Shown: positions 1 through 8,284, counted from the first letter of the stretch. The stretch: DNA of 64,000 nt from DATBDN01 sp963715995 (GCA_963715995.1 OY970283.1:2542001-2606000), one strand, 5' to 3'. Numbers and translations: made by a program. Notes: generated by a model not told the origin, from the letters alone.

Positions 1-1085
1 CCTTGTCCGGGTTCAAGGCCTTCGTGGGAAGCCCGTTTGCCGACACGCTCAACTTCCGCAACTCGGTCGCCAACACGATCGGCTGCGGCGGAAGTGCCGA
101 CCTGATCGAGGCCGACCCGATCGACACCCTCGGCGGCGACTGCGAGACGGTCGCCCCAGAGGCCGCCGGGACGCCGACGATCGACAGCGGCGGCGTGGCC
201 ATGGAGGGCGCGACCTTCTCCGCCACGCAGGGCGTCTGGGGCGGGACGCTGCCGATCACGTTCAGCTACCAGTGGCTGCGTTGCAACACGGCGGGTGCCG
301 CGTGCGTGGTGATCCCCGGAGCGACCGGCCCGACTTACACCGCGACGAGCGCGGACGCCGGCCACACGCTGCGGTCGCGCGTGACCGCGGTGAACCCGGC
401 CGGCTCGGACCAGTCGACCTCCCCGGCCAGCGGCGTCATCCAGGCAGCCCCCACCCCACCTGCGGCCGCCGCCGTGGTCACCCCGCCCGGCGCCGATCCG
501 GTGCCTGCGGCCGCGCCGCTCCCAGTCTTCACCAAGTTCGCTGACGCGGAGCCCGTGTCGGGACGGGTGCTCATCCGGTTCCCGGGCACGTCGAAGTTCG
601 TGCGGCTGATTCAGCCGGAGCTCGTCCCGTTCCACTCGATCATCGATGCGCGCCACGGCCGGCTCCGGCTGCGGACGATCGACGCGCGCAACAAGATCCA
701 GACCGCCGACTTCTACGGCGGCGTCTTCCAGATCTTCCAGCGGAAGGTGGCCCGCGGCCTCACCGAGGCCAACCTCTACGGCGGCAAGTTCTCCGTCTGC
801 CCCGCGCTTGGCGCATCCAAGGGCAAGAAGGCGGGCCTGGCGCGGAAGAAGGTCAAGGCGAACAAGACGATCCGCCACCTCTGGAGCTCCGGACAGGGCC
901 TGTTCCGCACCAAAGGCCGCTACTCCTCGGCCACGATCAGAGGCACCACCTGGCTGACCGCAGACCGCTGCGACGGAACCCTCACTCGGGTGACTCAGGG
1001 CAAGGTGACGGTGCGCGACTTCGTGAAGAACAGGTCGATCACGGTGAAGGCGCCAAAGAGCTACCTGGCGACCCCGAAGCGCTAG
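1..1085 (+). CDS. Secreted Ig-like repeat surface protein, 3' part only
   Basis: The gene begins before the window; its frame is already open at base 3, and the TTG there is probably not the true start. About 360 residues are visible. A short stretch rich in N, G and C (residues 1-45) is followed by an Ig-like module (about 52-147) with the paired motifs YQWLRC and YTATSADAGHTLR, common in secreted Thermoleophilia proteins. After a Pro/Ala linker, a basic C-terminal domain of about 185 residues ends with TRVTQGKVTVRDF and VKAPKSYLA, which looks like a FecR-type beta-sandwich tail. No membrane anchor is visible in this part. A surface or matrix role is inferred from the domains; the substrate is unknown. 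Confidence 0.6.
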   Translation, partial: LSGFKAFVGSPFADTLNFRNSVANTIGCGGSADLIEADPIDTLGGDCETVAPEAAGTPTIDSGGVAMEGATFSATQGVWGGTLPITFSYQWLRCNTAGAACVVIPGATGPTYTATSADAGHTLRSRVTAVNPAGSDQSTSPASGVIQAAPTPPAAAAVVTPPGADPVPAAAPLPVFTKFADAEPVSGRVLIRFPGTSKFVRLIQPELVPFHSIIDARHGRLRLRTIDARNKIQTADFYGGVFQIFQRKVARGLTEANLYGGKFSVCPALGASKGKKAGLARKKVKANKTIRHLWSSGQGLFRTKGRYSSATIRGTTWLTADRCDGTLTRVTQGKVTVRDFVKNRSITVKAPKSYLATPKR

Positions 1086-1095
1086 TCACCCGCCC

Positions 1096-1101
1096 TAGAA
1101 T
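1096..1101 (+). promoter_or_regulatory. -10 box of meaA, leaderless type
   Basis: TAGAAT lies exactly 7 bases before the GTG start at 1109, so transcription should begin at or next to the start codon. No Shine-Dalgarno sequence fits in between. The box also supports the choice of this GTG. Confidence 0.55.
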
Positions 1102-1108
1102 CCGCCGG

Positions 1109-3094
1109 GTGACCCACCGCCTCCCGGAGCCAGATCGTCCCTGGGTGTTCCGCACCTATGCGGGCCACTCGACGGCGCACGAGTCGAACGCGCTCTACCG
1201 GAAGAACCTGGAAAAGGGCCAGACCGGGCTCTCGATCGCCTTCGACCTGCCGACCCAGACCGGCTACGACCCCGACCAGGAGCTCTCGCGCGGGGAGGTC
1301 GGCAAGGTCGGCGTCTTGATCGCGCACAAGGGCGACATGCACACGCTGCTCGACGGCATCCCGCTCGGCGAGATGAACACGTCGATGACGATCAACGCCA
1401 CGGCCGCGTGGCTGCTCGCGCTCTACATCGTCACGGGTGAGGACAACGGCGTCGAGCGCAGCCAGCTCTCGGGCACGACCCAGAACGACATCCTCAAGGA
1501 GTTCCTCTCGCGCGGCACCTACGCGTTCCCACCCGAGCCCTCGATGCGGCTGATCGCGGACATGATCGCGTTCACCGTCGACGAGGTGCCGCGCTGGAAC
1601 CCGGTCAACATCTGCAGCTACCACCTGCAGGAGGCCGGCGCCACGCCGGTCCAGGAGATCGCCTACGCGCTCTGCAACGCGATCGCTGTGCTCGACCGGG
1701 TCCGCGATCGCGTCGACGACGAGACCTTCCCGCGCGTCTTCGGCCGCATCTCCTTCTTCGTGAACGCGGGCATCAGGTTCGTAGAGGAGCACGCCAAGCT
1801 GCGCGCGATGTCCGAGCTGTGGGAGCAGATCGGCCGCGAGCGCTACGGAGTCACCGACGAGAAGATGCTGCGCTTCCGCTACGGCGTGCAGGTCAACTCG
1901 CTCGGCCTGACCGAGTCGCAGCCCGAGAACAACATCATCCGCATCGTCCTCGAAGCGCTAGCGGTCACCATGGGCCGCAATGCCCGCGCTCGCGCGCTCC
2001 AGCTGCCGGCGTGGAACGAGGCGCTCGGCCTGCCGCGCCCGTGGGACCAGCAGTGGTCGCTGCGCATCCAGCAGATCCTGGCCTACGAGACCGACCTGCT
2101 CGACTACCCCGACATCTTCGAAGGCTCCAAGGTCATGGACGGGCTCGTGGCCGAGCTGGTCGGGGGCGCCCGCGCCGAGATGGAGGTCGTCGCCGAGCAC
2201 GGCGGCGCGGTCGAGGCCGTGGCCTACATGAAGACGCAGATGGTCGAGTCCCACCGCGAGCGCGTCGCGGCGATCGAGAGCGGCGAGCTCAAGGTGATCG
2301 GCCAGAACATCTACACCTCCACCGAAGAGTCACCGCTCGCGGGCGGGGACGACGGCGGGATCATGACGGTGGACCCAGGCGTCGAGGCGTCCGCGATCGC
2401 CGCCGTCGAGGAGTGGCGCGCACAGCGCGACGAGGATGCCGCGCAGGCAGCGCTTGCCACGCTCGCTGAGGCCGCACGCGACGAATCGATCAACATCATG
2501 CCCGCATCGATCGAGGCCGCCCGGGCGGGGGTGACCACCGGCGAATGGGCGCAGGCGCTGCGCAGCGCGTTCGGTGAGTACCGCGCGCCGACCGGCGTGG
2601 CCGACGCCTCCGCGGCGGCCGGCAACGAGGCGCTCGCCGAGCTGCGCGAGAAGGTCGAGCGCGTCTCCGAATCGCTCGGCCGCCGGCTGAAGATCCTGAT
2701 CGGCAAGCCCGGGCTCGACGGTCACTCGAATGGCGCCGAGCAGGTGGCGGTCCGCGCGCGCGACGCCGGCTTCGACGTGGTCTACGAGGGCATCCGCCTG
2801 ACGCCGTCGCAGATCGCCAAGTCGGCCGTCGACGAGGGCGTGCACGTGGTTGGGCTGTCGATCCTGTCGGGCTCGCACATGGAGCTGATCCCCGACGTGA
2901 TCACGGCGCTCGACGAGGCCGGCGTGGACGTACCGGTGATCGTCGGCGGGATCATCCCGGTGGCCGACGAGAAGAAGCTGCTCGAACAAGGCGTCGCGCG
3001 CGTCTACACGCCGAAGGACTTCCAGGTCACGCAGATGATGTCCGACATCGTCGACCTGGTGGCCGAGCGGCACGGAGCTGCGGCAGCTGCCTGA
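1109..3094 (+). CDS. meaA: Coenzyme B12-dependent acyl-CoA mutase, MeaA/ethylmalonyl-CoA mutase type
   Basis: A 661-residue single-chain mutase that moves the CoA-thioester group by a radical mechanism with adenosylcobalamin. Residues 1-510 form the substrate TIM barrel (RTYAGHSTAHESNALYR, FDLPTQTGYDPD, GEMNTSMTINATAAWLLAL, NICSYHLQEAGATP). Residues about 525-655 form the cobalamin-binding domain, with the DxHxxG motif as DGHSNG and the later GLSILSGSH and GGIIP segments. Length, domain fusion and the phrases GLDGHSNGAEQVA and ARVYTPKDF match, as I recall them, the MeaA proteins of Streptomyces and Methylobacterium, which convert ethylmalonyl-CoA to methylsuccinyl-CoA, better than classic two-subunit methylmalonyl-CoA mutase. 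The family is certain; the exact substrate is inferred. It is followed at once by the MeaB chaperone gene. Confidence 0.9.
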   Translation: MTHRLPEPDRPWVFRTYAGHSTAHESNALYRKNLEKGQTGLSIAFDLPTQTGYDPDQELSRGEVGKVGVLIAHKGDMHTLLDGIPLGEMNTSMTINATAAWLLALYIVTGEDNGVERSQLSGTTQNDILKEFLSRGTYAFPPEPSMRLIADMIAFTVDEVPRWNPVNICSYHLQEAGATPVQEIAYALCNAIAVLDRVRDRVDDETFPRVFGRISFFVNAGIRFVEEHAKLRAMSELWEQIGRERYGVTDEKMLRFRYGVQVNSLGLTESQPENNIIRIVLEALAVTMGRNARARALQLPAWNEALGLPRPWDQQWSLRIQQILAYETDLLDYPDIFEGSKVMDGLVAELVGGARAEMEVVAEHGGAVEAVAYMKTQMVESHRERVAAIESGELKVIGQNIYTSTEESPLAGGDDGGIMTVDPGVEASAIAAVEEWRAQRDEDAAQAALATLAEAARDESINIMPASIEAARAGVTTGEWAQALRSAFGEYRAPTGVADASAAAGNEALAELREKVERVSESLGRRLKILIGKPGLDGHSNGAEQVAVRARDAGFDVVYEGIRLTPSQIAKSAVDEGVHVVGLSILSGSHMELIPDVITALDEAGVDVPVIVGGIIPVADEKKLLEQGVARVYTPKDFQVTQMMSDIVDLVAERHGAAAAA

Positions 3095-3158
3095 CGGCAC
3101 GGAGCTCGGGCGGCGGCTGCACGCGGGTGATCGCAGCGCCGCGCCCGCAGCGCTGAAC

Positions 3159-4019
3159 GTGATCGAGAACCGCACGCCGCGTGGACGCGAGTCCGCTCGC
3201 GAGCTGCTCGCGGCGGTCGGCACCGAGCCGCGCTCCCACCTGATCGGCCTGACCGGGCCGCCGGGCGCTGGCAAGTCATCCCTGCTCTCGGCGCTGCTGC
3301 CGTTGTGGCGAGCGTCGGGCAGCTCGGTCGCCGTGCTCGCCGTCGACCCGTCGTCGAAGGTGTCGGGCGGGTCGCTGCTCGGCGACCGCATCCGGATCCA
3401 GCACGACCCGCACGACGACGCCGTGCTCATCCGCTCCACCGCGGCCGGCACCCGCCTCGGTGGGCTGGCGGAGGCCACGCGCGACGCGGCTCAGGCTCTC
3501 TCGGCGGCGTTCGACGTGGTGGTCGTGGAGACGGTCGGCGTGGGCCAGTCGGAGACCGATGTGGCCGAGCTCTGCGACACGGTCACGGTGGTGGTGCAAC
3601 CGGGCTCCGGCGACACGCTCCAGTTCCTGAAGGCCGGGATCATGGAGGTGCCCGACGTGCTGGTCGTGACGAAGGCCGACATGGGCGACGCCGCCATGCG
3701 CACGCGCCGCGACCTGGCGGCCGCGCTGCGCGCGGTCGGGGCGCGCGACACGCCGGTGGTGGCGGTCTCGTCGCTGCCGCCCGCGACGGGCGTCGAGGAG
3801 CTCGTCGATGCGCTCGCAGCGCATCGCGAACAGCTCGATCTCCCCGCGGCTCGTGCACGCATGCGGCGCTTGGCCGCGGTGTCCGCCTTTGCCGCCGAAC
3901 ACGGCGATAACGGCCTGCGCGCGCTCGGCGGACGCCGCGCGGCGGAGCGTCTCGTGACGGGGCAACCGCCCGAGCGGACCGTGCCGGAGCTGCTCGCCCA
4001 GCTCGAATCCGCGGTATAA
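3159..4019 (+). CDS. meaB: MeaB/ArgK-type GTPase chaperone of the mutase
   Basis: A G3E-family GTPase that loads and protects the adenosylcobalamin cofactor of acyl-CoA mutases. The P-loop is GPPGAGKSSL (about residues 31-40), followed by VLAVDPSSKVSGGSLLGDR, the EIETVGVGQSE-like segment VVVETVGVGQSETDVAEL, and the guanine-binding VVTKAD. It directly follows meaA. The listed start is GTG at 3159, but similarity to the family seems to continue upstream (LHAGDRSAAPAALNVIENR) in a frame open from 3039 that has no ATG, GTG or TTG. Translation may therefore start at a CTG (3078, 3087 or 3117), with a true length near 310 residues and overlap with meaA. Confidence 0.9.
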   Translation: MIENRTPRGRESARELLAAVGTEPRSHLIGLTGPPGAGKSSLLSALLPLWRASGSSVAVLAVDPSSKVSGGSLLGDRIRIQHDPHDDAVLIRSTAAGTRLGGLAEATRDAAQALSAAFDVVVVETVGVGQSETDVAELCDTVTVVVQPGSGDTLQFLKAGIMEVPDVLVVTKADMGDAAMRTRRDLAAALRAVGARDTPVVAVSSLPPATGVEELVDALAAHREQLDLPAARARMRRLAAVSAFAAEHGDNGLRALGGRRAAERLVTGQPPERTVPELLAQLESAV

Positions 4020-4026
4020 GGGGGCC

Positions 4027-5496
4027 ATGGCCGAGCTCGCGCCCGGGTCGCAGTTCGGGCCCTACCGCATCGAATCGGTGGCCGGCGAAGGCGGCATGGG
4101 TGTGGTCTACCGCGCAACGCAGCTCGGGCTCGACCGCACCGTCGCCCTCAAGCTGATCGCGCCCGCCTTCGCGCACGACGAGGAGTTCCGCGCGCGCTTC
4201 CAGCGGGAAGCACGGCTGGCCGCGTCGATCGAGCACCCGAACGTGATCCCGGTCTACGAAGCCGGCGACGAGGACGGAACGCTGTTCCTGGCGATGCGCT
4301 TCGTTGACGGCACCGACCTGAAGTCGCTGCTGAACCGCGAGGGCCGCCTCGAGCCGATCCGCGCCGCGCGCTTCGTCAGTCAGATCTCCGCCGCCCTTGA
4401 CGCCGCCCACGCTGCCGGGCTCGTCCACCGAGACGTCAAGCCGGCAAACGCGCTACTCGCGGCCCAGGACCACGTCTACCTGACCGACTTCGGCCTGACC
4501 AAGCGCGCCGCATCCGGAAGCGCGATGACCAAGACCGGGCAGCTCGTCGGCACCGTCGACTACGTGGCGCCCGAGCAGGTCGAGGGTGGCTCGGTCGACG
4601 CGCGCACCGACGTCTACTCACTCGCCTGCGTGCTCTACCACCTGCTCACGGGGCACGTCCCCTTCGACAAGCCGAGCGAGATGGCCAAGCTGTTCGCCCA
4701 CGTGCACGACGACCCGCCGCGGCCGTCCGACTCGGTGCCCGGGCTGCCGGGTGCGCTCGACGACGTGGTCTGGCGCGGCATGGCGAAGGAGCCGACGAAG
4801 CGGTACCTGTCGGCCGGCGACCTCGGTCGCGCCGCTCTGGCCGCCTCGGAGCACCGCAGCCTGGCCGACCCCGAGCGCAGCGTCGCCCGTGGCGAGGCCG
4901 CACCGGGCACGGTTGCAGATGCGCCGACGGTCACCTCGAAGGCTGCTGCCACGCCCGCAGCGGCGACCGCAGCGCGGATGCGCATGCGCAGCAAGCGGCC
5001 GTGGGTCATCGCCGGTGCGGTCATCGTCGTGGCGGGCGTGATCGCGGCACTCGTCAGCGGCGGCGGTGGCGGCACGAACAACAGCAGCGACAGCAGCGCC
5101 GGCAAGCTGCCCGCCGGCGGCCAGACGACGGTGATCAACAATGCACCGCCGCCCAAGGCTGGCGACCAGGTCGTGACCGCCGCCGAAACCACGGTGCATG
5201 GCGTGCCGTACCGCCTGGTGCTCTCGACGCCGAAGGCGAGCGGCCCTAAGAAGGCAACGATCCCGCTATACCTGAACGAATACACGGGTAAGCCGCTGCG
5301 CCTGCTCCAGCGGCTGAAGATGCCTTTCAAGTACGCGCGCGACTCCACGGTCGCGGACTTCAAGGTCGAGGCCAACCCCGACCCGAATCCCGACAAGACG
5401 GCCGGTGTGTCGCTGTCGTGGTTCCTGCACGTCGGCGACCAGACCGATCTGACGCATTACTTCGAGCTCACCCAGCACGGCATCCAGATCGACTGA
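4027..5496 (+). CDS. Membrane Ser/Thr protein kinase, PknB type
   Basis: A 489-residue receptor-like kinase. The cytoplasmic kinase domain spans residues 13-275: glycine loop GEGGMGVVY, ATP lysine K42 in VALKLI, catalytic loop HRDVKPAN (134-141), DFG, and APEQ in the activation segment. An Ala/Thr-rich linker leads to one membrane helix at about 325-347, followed by a Gly/Ser stretch and an external domain of about 120 residues that is not PASTA and that I do not recognise. The amidase gene starts 6 bases downstream, so the kinase may respond to or control cell-wall turnover. AAGGGGG just before the ATG is a fair ribosome site. Confidence 0.93.
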   Translation: MAELAPGSQFGPYRIESVAGEGGMGVVYRATQLGLDRTVALKLIAPAFAHDEEFRARFQREARLAASIEHPNVIPVYEAGDEDGTLFLAMRFVDGTDLKSLLNREGRLEPIRAARFVSQISAALDAAHAAGLVHRDVKPANALLAAQDHVYLTDFGLTKRAASGSAMTKTGQLVGTVDYVAPEQVEGGSVDARTDVYSLACVLYHLLTGHVPFDKPSEMAKLFAHVHDDPPRPSDSVPGLPGALDDVVWRGMAKEPTKRYLSAGDLGRAALAASEHRSLADPERSVARGEAAPGTVADAPTVTSKAAATPAAATAARMRMRSKRPWVIAGAVIVVAGVIAALVSGGGGGTNNSSDSSAGKLPAGGQTTVINNAPPPKAGDQVVTAAETTVHGVPYRLVLSTPKASGPKKATIPLYLNEYTGKPLRLLQRLKMPFKYARDSTVADFKVEANPDPNPDKTAGVSLSWFLHVGDQTDLTHYFELTQHGIQID

Positions 5497-5502
5497 GCGC
5501 AG

Positions 5503-6108
5503 ATGACGGCCCTCGTCATGGCGCTGATCGCGTTCTCCCCGCCCGCGATCCACCAGTGGCGAATCCCGTTCCCACCGAAGCGCGAGCACGAGATGCGCGC
5601 CTACGCGCAGCGCCACTACGGGATCGACTCGTACCGGCTGACGAAGCCGCGCGTGATCGTCGAGCACGTCGCGGTGGCGCCGAGCGCCGCGGCAACCCGC
5701 AACACGTTCGTACCGGACGTGCCCGACTCAGAGCTTCACGAGCTGCCCGGTACGTGCTCGCACTTCGTGGTCGATCGCAACGGCGCGATCTACCAGCTCG
5801 TCTCGTTGCGGATCATGTGCCGCCACACCGTTGGGCTCAACTACACCGCGATCGGAATAGAGCACGCCGGCTACCGCGATTCCGACGTGCTCGGCAACTC
5901 GCGCGAGCTGGCGGCGTCATTGCGCCTGACCGCGTATCTGCGCTGTCACTACCGGATCGCGCTGAAGAACGTGATCGGCCACAACGAGAGCCTGTCCTCG
6001 CCCTACCACCACGAGAACGTCGCCCGCCTGCGCACGCAGACACACGGGGACATGACGCACAGCTCGATGCAGGTCTACCGCAGGAGGCTGCGGGCGCTGG
6101 GGTGCTAG
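5503..6108 (+). CDS. N-acetylmuramoyl-L-alanine amidase (amidase_2/PGRP fold)
   Basis: A 201-residue zinc amidase that cuts the bond between muramic acid and the stem peptide. Family signatures are VIVEHVAV (first metal histidine), CSHFVVDRNGAIYQLV, HTVGLNYTAIGIEHAG, and IGHNESLSSPYHHE near residue 160. The hydrophobic N-terminus (TALVMALIAFSPPAI) could act as a weak signal peptide. It lies 6 bases after the kinase gene, probably on the same transcript. Metal ligands are assigned by analogy with the family. Confidence 0.85.
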   Translation: MTALVMALIAFSPPAIHQWRIPFPPKREHEMRAYAQRHYGIDSYRLTKPRVIVEHVAVAPSAAATRNTFVPDVPDSELHELPGTCSHFVVDRNGAIYQLVSLRIMCRHTVGLNYTAIGIEHAGYRDSDVLGNSRELAASLRLTAYLRCHYRIALKNVIGHNESLSSPYHHENVARLRTQTHGDMTHSSMQVYRRRLRALGC

Positions 6109-6156
6109 GGCCGGCGCGCTCTCCGCCGACGCGTGAGGGCTCGAGCGCCGTGGTTC

Positions 6157-6203
6157 GCGAGCACCGACCCTCCGTTGGGCAACCAAGAGGGATCGGTGCT
6201 CGC
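6157..6203. repeat. Long hairpin; possible terminator of the kinase-amidase operon
   Basis: Arms GCGAGCACCGAcCCTC (6157-6172) and GAGGGaTCGGTGCTCGC (6187-6203) pair with one bulge. The loop itself forms TTGG-gcaa-CCAA (6175-6186). There is no T tract, so termination is only possible, not shown. Confidence 0.6.
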
Positions 6204-6240
6204 TCGCGAGGCCGCTCTTGGTCTCGCTGTCCGGGAGCAA

Positions 6241-6277
6241 CGTTCAATTGCTCCCGCATAGCGGGAACTATTGAACG
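6241..6277. repeat. Nested palindrome, unit 1 (REP-like)
   Basis: Outer arms CGTTCAAT (6241-6248) and ATTGAACG (6270-6277); inner arms TCCCGC (6252-6257) and GCGGGA (6261-6266) around the loop ATA; 3-base internal loops lie between. An alternative pairing GGGAGCAA (6233-6240) with TTGCTCCC (6248-6255) also exists. Confidence 0.7.
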
Positions 6278-6298
6278 AAGCGGCTGGGTTTTCGGGAG

Positions 6299-6341
6299 CA
6301 ACCGTCAATTGGTGTCGCATAGCGACAGTTATTGACGGTTG
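6299..6341. repeat. Nested palindrome, unit 2 (REP-like)
   Basis: Outer arms CAACCGTCAAT (6299-6309) and ATTGACGGTTG (6331-6341); inner arms TGTCGC (6313-6318) and GCGACA (6322-6327) around the same ATA loop. It has the same plan as unit 1, with base changes matched on both sides of each stem. Confidence 0.75.
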
Positions 6342-6409
6342 CGGCGCATTCGAGGGCAAAGCCGGCGGCGGGAGCGAGATGGCCGGCGGGAGAACGCCCC
6401 CGCCACTCC

Positions 6410-6451
6410 AGCCACCCCTTGGCCGAGGCAGTTTCCAAACCGCAGCGAGGG
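6410..6451 (+). repeat. Interspersed repeat, copy A
   Basis: A 25-base core (6410-6434) starting AGCCACCCCTTGG and ending GAGGCAGTTT is identical to the reverse complement of 34986-35010, and 23 of 25 bases match 35256-35280. Likeness to copy B continues about 17 bases further (ACCGCAGC, then GGG). Confidence 0.8.
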
Positions 6452-6498
6452 GAAGGCGGGCGGCAGAGCGCGGCGGGCGGCAGAGCGGGCCGGCGGCC

Positions 6499-7148
6499 CT
6501 ACCCCACCAGCCCCTCCACCACCGCCGCCTCGCCCTCCTCCAGGTGGCGCCGCAGCGCCGGCGGCCCCTCGATCTCGAGCTCGCGTACCAGCCTGCGGTG
6601 GTGCTCTGCCATCTCGGCCGGCGACCACACCGGGCGCAGCGCCAGCAGGAACAGCGTCAGCTCCTGGGTCAGCTGCCGGTAGGCCGCCTCGATCCGGGGC
6701 TGCCGCCCGCGACCACGATCGACTCGTGCACGTCGCGGTGGGCGTCGGCGATCCGCTGCCACGACGGCCGCTTGTGCTCGCAGATCCCGGCGAGCCGCTC
6801 GACTGCGTCATGCACGCTCGGCGGCAGCTTGCCGTCACCGCGCGCGAGCGCGCGGTGGGCGGCCTCGAGCTCCAGTGCGGTGCGCAGCTCGAACAGATCG
6901 CGCAGCGCCTGCTTGCCGAGCTGGCGCACGAACGCGCCGCGATGAGTCTCGACCGTTACGAGCCCCTCGTGCTCGAGGCGCTGGAGCGCCGCGCGCACCG
7001 TGCCGCGGCCGACGTCGTAGCGCTCAACCAGGTCGCGCTCGATCAGGCGCTCGCCGGGATCGAGCTCACCGCCCATGATCCGCTCGCGCAGGGCATCCGC
7101 AAGTGCGTCGACGGTGGTCGTCCGGGCCAGTGCCACGGTCGACATCAT
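6499..7148 (-). pseudogene. GntR-family (FadR/FCD) transcription regulator, frameshifted
   Basis: The N-terminal winged helix is clear (DALADALRERIMGGELDPGERL, YDVGRGTVRAALQRLEHEGL), and an FCD ligand domain begins FELRTALELEAAHRAL. The frame breaks after HESIVVAGGSP: it resumes in another frame as RIEAAYRQLTQELTLFLLAL and runs to a stop at 6499. The break sits in a GGGG run (6696-6699), where one more G would restore about 217 residues. Either the gene is inactive or the sequence lacks one base. Its ATG overlaps the stop of the MFS gene (ATGA), so the two are translationally coupled and the regulator probably controls the exporter. Confidence 0.8.
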
Positions 7149-8248
7149 GGCGCGGCGGGCTGCCGGAGAAAGCCGCTCGCGACCACGCCCGCGGCCGCCC
7201 AGCAGAGCGCGGCGCCCCCGACCACGAAGCGCCAATCCGGGGCCGCGACCGCCGCCAGGCCGCCGAGCGCCGCGCCAAGCCACATCGACGAGTAGAGGAC
7301 GCCCGCCGCCGTCGCGCGCGCCGACGCAGGCGCGCTGCGCTGGATCTGCACGCTGACCACGGGCAGGTAGGCCCAGTAGAGCGCCAGGGCGGCGCACGCG
7401 CCGACGAGGAAGAGCAGCTGCGAGTGGGCCAGCGCGGCGAGTGCCAGGCCGGAGGCTCCGAGTGTCATCGTCCGCACCATCGCCGTGCGTGGTCCGCGCC
7501 GGTCGGCGCTGCGCCCGGCGATCAGCACGAGCGGGATCCCCGCCGCGCCGGCTACCGGCAGAACCGCCGAGAGGTCCGAGCTGAAACCTGCGCCGTGTGC
7601 GATCGAGCTCCAGCGCGTGAGGATCGTCCAGTAGGCGGCGAGGACGAGCGTGGAGCAAAGCCAGCCGCGCACGAGCGCTCGCGAGACGAGCAACCTGGCC
7701 CGCGCCTCGGTGACACGCGAGGACAGCGGCGCGCACACGAGCGCCGCAGCCGCAGCGGGCAGCACGCCGAGGACAACCGCGACCACACGCCAGCCGCCGA
7801 GCGCCGCGAGCGGCGACGCCAGCGCGGGGCCGCCCAGCGTGGCCAGCGCCACCGCGATCATCATCCCGCTGACGGCGCGGCCCGCACGCGCATTCCCCGC
7901 GCGTGCGGCGAGCAGCGCCTGAGCGGTTGGGGGCACGCCTGCGGCGGCGGCGCCCTGGAGCGCCCGCGCGACGATCACGACGGCGGTTGTGGGAGCGGCG
8001 GCCAGCAGCACCCCGCCGAGCGCGAGAGCGCCGAGCGACAGGGCAAGCACCGCCCCGGCGCGGTGGCGGTCGCCCGCGCGGCCCCAGAGCGGGAATGCGA
8101 CCGCGAAGGCGGCGCAGAACGGCACGATCACGGCCGCCGGATCGAGACCTCCGAGCACCGAGCCCGAGATCGGGGCGATGAAGTCGGCCGTGAGATAGGC
8201 CGCGAGTGTGGCGATGTGGAGGCGAGTCTCGAGCCGGGCCCTGACCAT
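7145..8248 (-). CDS. MFS transporter (drug/metabolite exporter type)
   Basis: A 367-residue membrane protein with about 11-12 hydrophobic helices. The cytoplasmic loop between helices 2 and 3 reads LWGRAGDRHRAG, close to the MFS motif GxxxDRxGRR, and a second copy appears as AGRSADRRGPR in the middle. It is a little short for the family (usually near 400). The substrate cannot be read from the sequence. It is the first gene of a two-gene operon with the GntR regulator. Confidence 0.85.
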   Translation of the reverse strand: MVRARLETRLHIATLAAYLTADFIAPISGSVLGGLDPAAVIVPFCAAFAVAFPLWGRAGDRHRAGAVLALSLGALALGGVLLAAAPTTAVVIVARALQGAAAAGVPPTAQALLAARAGNARAGRAVSGMMIAVALATLGGPALASPLAALGGWRVVAVVLGVLPAAAAALVCAPLSSRVTEARARLLVSRALVRGWLCSTLVLAAYWTILTRWSSIAHGAGFSSDLSAVLPVAGAAGIPLVLIAGRSADRRGPRTAMVRTMTLGASGLALAALAHSQLLFLVGACAALALYWAYLPVVSVQIQRSAPASARATAAGVLYSSMWLGAALGGLAAVAAPDWRFVVGGAALCWAAAGVVASGFLRQPAAP

Positions 8249-8254
8249 CGGCAG

Positions 8255-8284
8255 GATTGTACGACAATCTTACAATCTTGCAAG
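8255..8284 (-). promoter_or_regulatory. Leaderless promoter with overlapping GntR-type operator
   Basis: On the minus strand TACAAT (8256-8261) lies 7 bases before the MFS ATG. The perfect palindrome GATTGT-ACG-ACAATC (8255-8269) covers this -10 box. A second ACAATC follows at 8272-8277, then CTTGCAAG at 8277-8284. Spacing and form suit a dimeric GntR repressor, probably the product of the neighbouring gene. Confidence 0.6.

Larger units (their letters stand above)
6109..6498. other. Gene-free island of palindromes and an interspersed repeat
   Basis: About 390 bases between the amidase gene and the frameshifted GntR gene have no convincing coding frame. They hold one long hairpin (6157-6203), two related nested palindromes (6241-6277 and 6299-6341) and one copy of an interspersed repeat (6410-6451). 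The rest is a G/C-rich purine-biased run (6355-6400 and 6450-6495) in which I see nothing definite. Confidence 0.6.

Noticed and set aside
1109..3094. Classic methylmalonyl-CoA mutase alpha subunit
   Set aside because: There is no partner small-subunit gene, the length is about 60-70 residues shorter than the usual large subunit, and the C-terminal phrases fit the MeaA group better. Methylmalonyl-CoA as substrate is not excluded.
6339..7295. Plus-strand reading frames over the GntR gene
   Set aside because: They have no homology signature and are explained as shadows; the minus strand carries clear HTH and FCD motifs in two frames.
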